Positions 58,045 through 64,000 of a stretch of DNA of 64,000 bases are shown piece after piece (the stretch's first letter is position 1; each line of letters starts with the position of its first letter). The notes under the pieces were generated by a model. That model was not told the origin of the DNA. It made no database searches and worked only from the letters and a program-made list of their open reading frames with translations. A program made the position numbers and the translations under genes. The stretch comes from Datisca glomerata (lineage: Eukaryota; Streptophyta; Magnoliopsida; Cucurbitales; Datiscaceae). Location of the stretch: contig QANY01002235.1 of NCBI GenBank assembly GCA_003255025.1, positions 62,001 to 126,000 on the forward strand. Direction: 5' to 3'.

Positions 58045-58265
58045 TCCTTTTACACTCTAAGATATAATGACCTTATGATCGTGTCCCTTATATTTGGCAT
58101 AATAATATCGTGGATGTGTTCCTTATGATCGTCACATCCTTTATATTTGGCATAATAATATCGTGGATGTGTTTCTTATGATCGTCGCATCCCTTATCAT
58201 AGACATTATGACCTTATGGCCGCATCTTCATGACTGGCATAATGACATTAAGGCCATGCCCCTTA
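58045..58265. repeat. Tandem repeat of ttatgatcgtgtcc type, about 51 bp, left part
   Basis: ccttatgatcgt(g/c)(t/a)c.. tttggcataataatatcgtggatgtg occurs about twice nearly perfectly (58070-58170) and then decays to ccttatcataggcat-type units. After the MITE, related cataatgaccttatga and gtgtccca units continue at 58945-59140. Confidence 0.8.
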
Positions 58266-58267
58266 TC

Positions 58268-58940
58268 ATAGGCATATTAGAAGCACAGACACGGACACGC
58301 GACATAGATACGACATGACACTGACACGTTGGTACGTCATTTAAAAAAATAGGATACGAGTATAGTTATATATATATATATATATATATTTATAAGTATG
58401 AAAGCAGACATTTACATATAAAAATAATTACAGAATTGATCATATCAAGAAGATGATTTAAAATGGCTCACTAGTTAGAGATGTCATCGATTAATCGAGT
58501 GAGTTTCAATTTTAAAATTTAAAGTTTTGGCAATAAAAATTGATTTTATACATTTTAAATTTAATATATTTTAAAATATAATTTTCTTTCTTCTCTATTT
58601 TCACCATTTACTCTTTCTTTTATTTGCAAGTTAAAATATTGTTCATTTTATTTTACTCTTTATATTTTATTATTTAATTAAAAATAATAATCTAAAATGT
58701 GTCAACACGTGTCGGGAGCATGCCCTGGCGTGACCAACATGTGTCGGGAACGTGTCATGGCATGTCTGACACGTGTCCCGGCATGTCTAACACGTGTCGG
58801 GAACATGTCATGGCGTGTCGACACGTGTCTGAAAAATAAATCCAGACACGATTTTGGTGTGTCGAACACGTGTAAGGGCGTGTCGGTGTCCGACGTTGAT
58901 ACTCTGCACAAATAGAAGTATCAGTACTTCTTAGATATGC
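58268..58940 (+). mobile_element. G-box-rich MITE-like repeat, copy B
   Basis: Inverted relative to copy A (20098-20742). Ends: GAAGCACAGACACGG on the left; reading inward from the right GAAGTACTGATAC. TTA occurs just outside both ends, consistent with a 3-bp target duplication of PIF/Harbinger type (tentative). A TA microsatellite is at 58366-58390. The motif block 58700-58890 contains five exact CACGTG hexamers in acacgtgtcggg-like repeats. It interrupts the 51-bp-type tandem array. Confidence 0.7.
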
Positions 58941-58944
58941 ATGA

Positions 58945-59140
58945 TCTTTTGACCGCGTCCCTTGTGATCAACATAATGACCTTATGATATGTGCCCTATG
59001 ACTACTTTAATCACACGTGACTGTGTCCCACATGGTTGATGTAATGACACATGGTCATGTCCCATGTATGATACAATAACACACAAATGTATCTGATAAT
59101 GATAGGTCGAATGACACACTACAGTGTCCCAAAGTCATGA
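58945..59140. repeat. Tandem repeat, right part after MITE
   Basis: Degenerate units of the ttatgatcgtgtcc / cataatgac type (gaccgcgtcccttgtgatcaa, cataatgaccttatgat, catgtcccatgtatgata). Probably one array with 58045-58265 before the MITE inserted; likely U3 of the LTR that follows. Confidence 0.65.
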
Positions 59141-59144
59141 TTGA

Positions 59145-59514
59145 GAGATATAAGTATCTTTATAAGATTCAATGCTTTTACTTAAAAAAAATCATCAAAG
59201 AAAAATTCTCCTTCCAAGAATGTAATAATGGATATGAATCTTGAATTCTAGAGGAAGAGAAATAAACATAAAAGTCTTTTCATATTCTTTGATAAAGATG
59301 GAGTCGTTTCGTAATCTTTAATGAATATGCATTTCATTATTTTTAATAAATAAGAACCCATTTCATATCCTTAAATAAATACCAAGCCATTTCATATTTC
59401 AAGCGAAACTCTATAAATAAAAGCACAACTCATGAACAATTGTCACATTCCACACTCTCACTTTAATAGAATTCCACCATATTCAAATCAATATTTCTGT
59501 GTTGAGTCGTTGTA
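59145..59514 (+). promoter_or_regulatory. LTR-like promoter upstream of Gag-like frame
   Basis: TATA-like ctataaataaaag at 59411-59423, then a CT-rich transcribed leader (cattccacactctcacttt) and a gag-like ATG at 59515. Repeated catttcatat motifs (59330-59395) precede the TATA box. No PBS could be assigned. Confidence 0.5.
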
Positions 59515-60340
59515 ATGGTGAATATAAGGGGAAGGAGAAGACAAAAATCGGAAGATCCACCAACAACGATTGAGCGAAACCAAATTCCACCCACCAAAAA
59601 TACTCTAACACAGGAGAAACTCTCCCTAGCATATATTATGCAGAGTATGGAACAACTGAAAAAAAGATTAAAACCCTCGAGAAAGAATATCACGAGTTGT
59701 GGAGCAAAATAGACTAGAATCCTCCAATACTTATTTAGCTGGCACGAAGAAGAAATTCCCGGGCAGGAACGCCCCCGCCGCTAAGAGATCTGCCAGTAGT
59801 ATTAGGTCGTGAAGGTGCACAGAAAAGGATATGATAACACTTTCACCAATCAAGACTGTCAGAGAGGTCGACGAGAGCCTGGAAGTGAACATCAGACAAC
59901 TCACTAGAGAGAAAATTAGAACAATGAACTGCGATGATTCCAGAGCCGTATACACCTTCGTAAGTGGCCTCCTCCTGAATTCTCGCATTTTTTTAATCAA
60001 TGGTATTAGATGAGCTACTCAATATGGAGACATCCCTTAAGCGGGCAAACTAATTTGTATTACTAGAAGAATATGTGAGGGAGAAAGCTGACGGACAAAG
60101 TCTTCACGCCAGACACGACACACTGAACGGAAGCAAGGACATGAGGTTGACATGAGACTCCCTCAAACGAGATAGTAGAAGTAGCAAGGAAAGAAGACAA
60201 TACCAGGGAGAGACAAGGCATGAAGGAAAGAAGACAATACCAGGGAGAGACAAGGCATGAAGAAGTCCTGAGATCAAGCAGACAACATGAGAGCACAAGG
60301 ACATAAGAGCGACTCATGCTGAATGACACCGCTCAATATT
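59515..60340 (+). pseudogene. Gag-like remnant, possibly Tat lineage
   Basis: Starts MVNIRGRRRQKSEDPPTTIE with a coiled-coil-like stretch (MQSMEQLKKRLKPSRKN), broken by a stop at 59712. It resumes at 59831-60013 (ITLSPIKTVREVDESLEV, RAVYTFVSGLLLNSRIFLIN), which resembles the AF..GL.....F..SL part of retrotransposon Gag, and then a lysine/arginine/glutamate-rich tail (60060-60330). A 36-bp direct duplication, ggaaagaagacaataccagg onward, lies at 60186-60260. Assignment to Tat/Ogre is a guess from the overall pattern. Confidence 0.45.
60186..60262. repeat. Perfect direct duplication of about 37 bp
   Basis: ggaaagaagacaataccagg and the following gagagacaaggcatgaa occur twice in tandem, back to back, without visible change, so the duplication is recent relative to the surrounding decay. 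Confidence 0.9.
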
Positions 60341-61270
60341 CCGTACTTTGAGCTTTTAGCACGAGTTCAGGATAAAGGTTAAGGATCATGACCTTTACTT
60401 TGCCTAATTCATTTTTAATCTATTTCCTTCAGCTTTATTATAACTATTAATTGCGTTATATGTAAACAAAATGTCTTACTAAAATATACTTTCTGAGTGT
60501 TTCTTCAGTATATAACTGATAAATGATGTTTTTTTTCTCCTCGGCCAGTCCATTTTATTACAAGTGTAGTATCTACTCAGGAAAGAGAGTTTAAATCTTT
60601 TAAAACTACACAAGCCTTAGATGTGCAAAAAAAAATTGCGTACGGTCATAACAATTCACACGGGCCAACAAAGCCAAGATTTAACTCAAAAGATAGACAC
60701 ATGGCCAAACCCTATCTCTAGGAAGTTAAATATAAGGTTCTGGTCGAGCATACGACCATAGACCCATTAAAGACCTGAAGTTAGGCATCTACCTCCCTCA
60801 CTCGTCTGATGCAGATAAAATGTCCTTGTCCCACGCAATTTGGCAAACTTGCCATAGCCAGTTACGACCTTTAGCCCATTAAGTCCTGACTCGGTAGAGT
60901 CTTGCATTAAGTTCTCACCAATTGACGTCATGTAATAAAGTCCCAACTAGACAAAGTTTGTAATCACGCCCTAGTCAGTCACGGCCTCTAACCTCCCAAA
61001 AGTCCTTCTATGTGGAGTCGACACTTAGGGCTTGTCATATTAAAGACAGCCTAATAAAAGACTTGACTCATAAGTCAGGCCCAAAGTTTAAATGTCCAAG
61101 CAGCATTAGCCTCTAGAAATCTAAGTAGAAAAAGGTGCAAGTGATAAGTATAAACGAACATTAGTCGCGCGGACTGACTATGTGAGACATACAATGAACT
61201 GACTTTGTCAAATAGACATGGACTTATCAAGCAACTTGAGAATGATACCAACTCCATTATCATAGACACA
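60341..61270. other. No gene; degenerate repeats of cagtcacgacc type
   Basis: Between 60770 and 61060 related phrases recur: cagttacgacctttagccca, cagtcacggcctctaacct, with ttaagtcct / aaagtcct following each. They suggest decayed tandem units of about 100-120 bp. No coding frame. Confidence 0.4.
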
Positions 61271-61275
61271 CAACC

Positions 61276-61788
61276 TGTAATACCCAAGTATTTAATAAAT
61301 GATATTTTTATAATTTAGAACTCACTCACACTATATATGCGCATACACCCTAAGCCACCCTATTTGTTTCCTCTATGTTCTCTCTTAACCATTTTCCCCC
61401 AAATCTCTCTTTTGTTAACTCAAGCTAATCCTTGTAACCACCTACAACTCTCTCCCCCCTTTTTATATTACTGCACATCTCTAATTATTTTGCAGTTTTC
61501 TTCACCCAACGAAAATCCCTTTTTGCTTGCTACTTCAACTAGTTTCTTCTTCAACAATTATCCTCCATTAATCAAGGTAAATGATTTCTTGTTCTGTCTC
61601 TCTCCCCCTCTTCTGTCTCTCTCTCTCCTCCCTCTATGTGCGTCTCTCTCTCTCCCTCTTCATCATCTCATTTCCCCTCTCTGTTCTGTCACACTCTCTC
61701 TCTCCCTCTCTATGCGTCTCTTTCTCTCTCCTTCATCTCTTTTCCCTTCTCTGTTCTGTATCTCTCTCTCCTTCGTCTCCCCCTCTCT

Positions 61789-61822
<34 letters not shown>

Positions 61823-63180
61823 TCTCTCTCTCTCTTCCCTCTCTCTGTTATGTCTTCTCTCTCTCCCCCTTCTCTGTGCGTCTCTCTCTCCCTCTTCTTC
61901 GTCTCCTTCCCCCTCTCTGTTATGTCTCTCTCTCTCCTTCGTCTCCCCCTCTCTATTCTGTCTTTCTCTCATTCGTCTCCCCCTCTCTGTGCGTCTCTCT
62001 CTCTCCCTCTTCTTCGTCTCCCTCCCCCTCTATGTTCTGTTTCTCTCTCTCCTTCGTCTCCCCCTCTCTGTTCTGTCTTTCTCTCATTCGTCTCCCCGTC
62101 TCTGTGCGTCTCTCTCTCTCCCTCTTCTTCGTCTCCCTTATGATCAAGTGTTTTATTTGATTTTCATATTATGACGAAATTATTTACCATGTTATGTATG
62201 ATTATATTTTGAGTTATACATGTATTAATTATGTGTTTATGTTCATGAACAAGTTATATGTTTACTTATGTATATGTGATAACGTGAAATATGAATATTA
62301 ATTCAAGTAAAAAGTGAAAAGTAAACAAGAAGTAGACTTAGTCATATCCCTTGGTTATCAAGTAACCAAATTGTTCACGTCATGTTATCAAGTTATACAG
62401 TTGGGTGTCACCATGTTCATGTTAGCGTCCTTGAGGTTCAGATAACTATAAGTGACATCAAGTTTCTAGACACACAATCTGTCATGTTCACGTTCATGTT
62501 ACAAGTTCAAGTTCAAGTTGTGAAACAGTTCTGATTAGGTTGTTAATCGAGGGATATGCCTAGTCGAATTATGATCAAGCAAGTATAAGTATTGGCATGT
62601 ATAAGTACAAGTTCAAGTTATATGTTAATCATGAAATCGATGTATTGTTACAAGTATTTTATGTGACCTATGAACGTGTGAAATAGATTTGCATGAGTTA
62701 TATGTTTTCATTTATGTCATGTGAAACTCATTGGTATGTGAATTTACTTACTGAGTATTTTTAATACTCACCCCCCATAGATGATTGTGTTGCAGATGAT
62801 GGTAAGCAGTAGGAGTGAGGGACTGCCATTGCAAACATGATTATGATTTCTAAGTTTAATTATGACTTCAGTTATTTCAGATATTTATGAATATTCATTT
62901 TTAATCTTTCATGTCATATGGATTTTCATACTTCACTTTATTATAGTTTAATGAATCATTTATTTCAGTTTAATGAGTTAATATTATTTAAAAATAATTT
63001 TATGCTACCGCTATTTAAGGTTAAAAATTAGGATTTTAATTAAACTGGGGAATTTTTAAATTTCAAATTTTTATGTTTTAACTATTGAATCAGTTGATAT
63101 GCTTTAGAGTTGTTATGAAAAGTCCGATTACGTTTATGTTATTTTACGCGTTAAAATTTTAGACTTTTGGTAAGTCTTCG
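61276..63180 (+). repeat. 5' LTR of a third Ty3/gypsy element
   Basis: Begins TGTAATACCCAAGTATTT, as in chromovirus LTRs, and includes a TATA-like actatatatgcg (61331-61342), a long CT tract, and the ttactgagtatttttaatactcac motif (62747-62772) common in LTRs of this group. A canonical TTACA end and PBS were not found before the gag start, so the right limit is approximate and the LTR-leader junction may be deleted. Confidence 0.65.
61595..62145. repeat. Polypyrimidine tract of about 550 bp
   Basis: Plus strand almost purely C/T apart from isolated G and A: repeated ctctctctccctcttcttcg, tctccccctctctgttctgt and tctctctgtgcgt units in a higher-order tandem pattern of roughly 60 to 140 bp. 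All three plus frames and two minus frames stay open across it (up to 268 codons), which is a consequence of composition; no gene is inferred. Confidence 0.92.
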
Positions 63181-63185
63181 GTTGT

Positions 63186-64000
63186 ATGGTTAGCAGTAAG
63201 ATGGTGCCCCCTACAAGGAACAACAACAGTCACGCACCAGTCAATCCTACTACTGACCCTCCAGCAACTATGGTGGAGATGTTTCAAGAGTTCTTGGAAT
63301 TGTTAAGGCAGACGGCGACAGCACCCGACACAACAAGTACAACAACCACAGCAAACACCAATGGACGTACAGTTGATACAGACCTTTAGGAGGCTGAATC
63401 CACCTAAATTTGATGGCCATTCATCTGATCCACTACTAGTTGATGAATGGATAGCAAGACTGGAGAAGATTTTCCAGTTTATGCCATGTTCTGAGATTCA
63501 AATGGTTGTTTGCGCAACATTTATGCTGACACGAGAGGCTCAAAAATGGTGGGAGCTCATACGGAGAACTCATGACATGGACAGTAATCCAGTGGCATGG
63601 GATCGTTTCAAGGAACTTTTCTTTGAGAAATATTTTCCGATCACGGTCAGAACAGAAAAGGAGGTCGAATTTCTCAGACTTGCGCAAGGAGCTATAAGTG
63701 TAACTGAATACGAGTGAAAGTTTGAATAATTGTCTCGGTATGCCACGCACTATGTGGATAACGAGATAAAAAGGCTCGTACTTTTGAAAGAGGACTGCGT
63801 CCAGAGATTAAGGGTTCATTGTCACTTCTTAAGCATACCGCCTACGCACAGCGGTGGCTGAGGCAGCTTTACTGATGGAACAGAATCTTCCAGCCCTGCA
63901 CCACCTCGATCAGAGCAATCATTTCATGGAAAGAGGAAATCACAGAATTCTCGTCAGGGTCCTCACAATGCAAAAAGGCATATGCTCAAATCAAATTTCT
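63186..64000 (+). pseudogene. gag of third gypsy element, cut by window edge
   Basis: Start near 63201 (MVPPTRNNNSHAPVNPTT). After a frameshift near 63361-63390 the capsid domain is well preserved: LNPPKFDGHSSDPLLVDEWI, ARLEKIFQFM, FMLTREAQKWWELI, WDRFKELFFEKYFP and EFLRLAQGAISVTEYE. A stop (GAG to TGA context) falls at 63715, then KFE, a second stop at 63728, LSRYATHYVDNEIKR, and a serine/proline/lysine-rich nucleocapsid approach to 64000. It packages element RNA (family knowledge). Window ends before the zinc knuckle and pol. Confidence 0.85.

Noticed and set aside
61337..62143. 268-codon open frame (and overlapping 197- and 174-codon frames)
   Set aside because: It results from a C/T-only tract that lacks stop codons in several frames at once; the translation is Ser/Leu/Pro low complexity and sits inside an LTR.
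1..64000. Endogenous pararetrovirus or other viral insertion
   Set aside because: All polymerase remnants have a retrotransposon order with integrase, and LTRs, PBS and TSDs are present; no movement protein or coat motif was seen.

Overview
This is AT-rich flowering-plant intergenic DNA built almost entirely from decayed, nested transposable elements. I found no intact host gene, no tRNA or rRNA gene and no bacterial-style operon. Plant origin follows from the element families: Ty3/gypsy chromoviruses primed by initiator tRNA-Met, an Athila-type gypsy, Ty1/copia, PIF/Harbinger with its Myb/SANT-like second gene, Mutator-like (MULE) and Helitron elements. A eudicot is my guess; the species cannot be fixed from this sequence.

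Layout. 1-2173: unrecognised sequence plus an AT-rich tandem duplication. 2174-14704: one target-site-duplication-bounded (GTATA) minus-strand chromovirus that is abnormal: three LTRs, three primer-binding-site copies and an inverted integrase block. 14705-16100: unexplained, purine-rich. 16110-19365: a large foldback element with inverted arms around about 27 tandem hairpin units whose orientation flips once. 19366-21890: a G-box-rich MITE-like repeat and AT-rich repeats. 21900-25745: a MULE with an internally deleted transposase and a 3 x about 343 bp repeat. 25760-27190: an inverted repeat related to a copia LTR. 27702-29363: a non-autonomous Helitron carrying a fragment of a J-domain (DnaJ) gene.

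29364-33303: plus-strand copia remnant. 33304-48238: minus-strand gypsy element (TSD TCAAG, LTRs about 2.8 kb), whose 5' LTR was later hit by a 6.0 kb PIF/Harbinger element (39443-45473, TSD TTA) and by a Helitron-like fragment (about 47120-47632). 48490-51540: a second copia remnant of the same family, minus strand. 51640-55950: plus-strand Athila-type gag-pol remnant. 55951-58020: unrecognised. 58045-60340: tandem repeats, a second G-box MITE, an LTR-like promoter and a Gag-like remnant. 61276-64000: 5' LTR and gag of another plus-strand gypsy element, cut by the window edge; its LTR holds a polypyrimidine tract of about 550 bp.

Every coding region is a pseudogene. The items most worth following up are the three-LTR chimera (an apparent reverse-transcription template-switch product that nevertheless integrated), the foldback hairpin array, and the Helitron J-domain capture.
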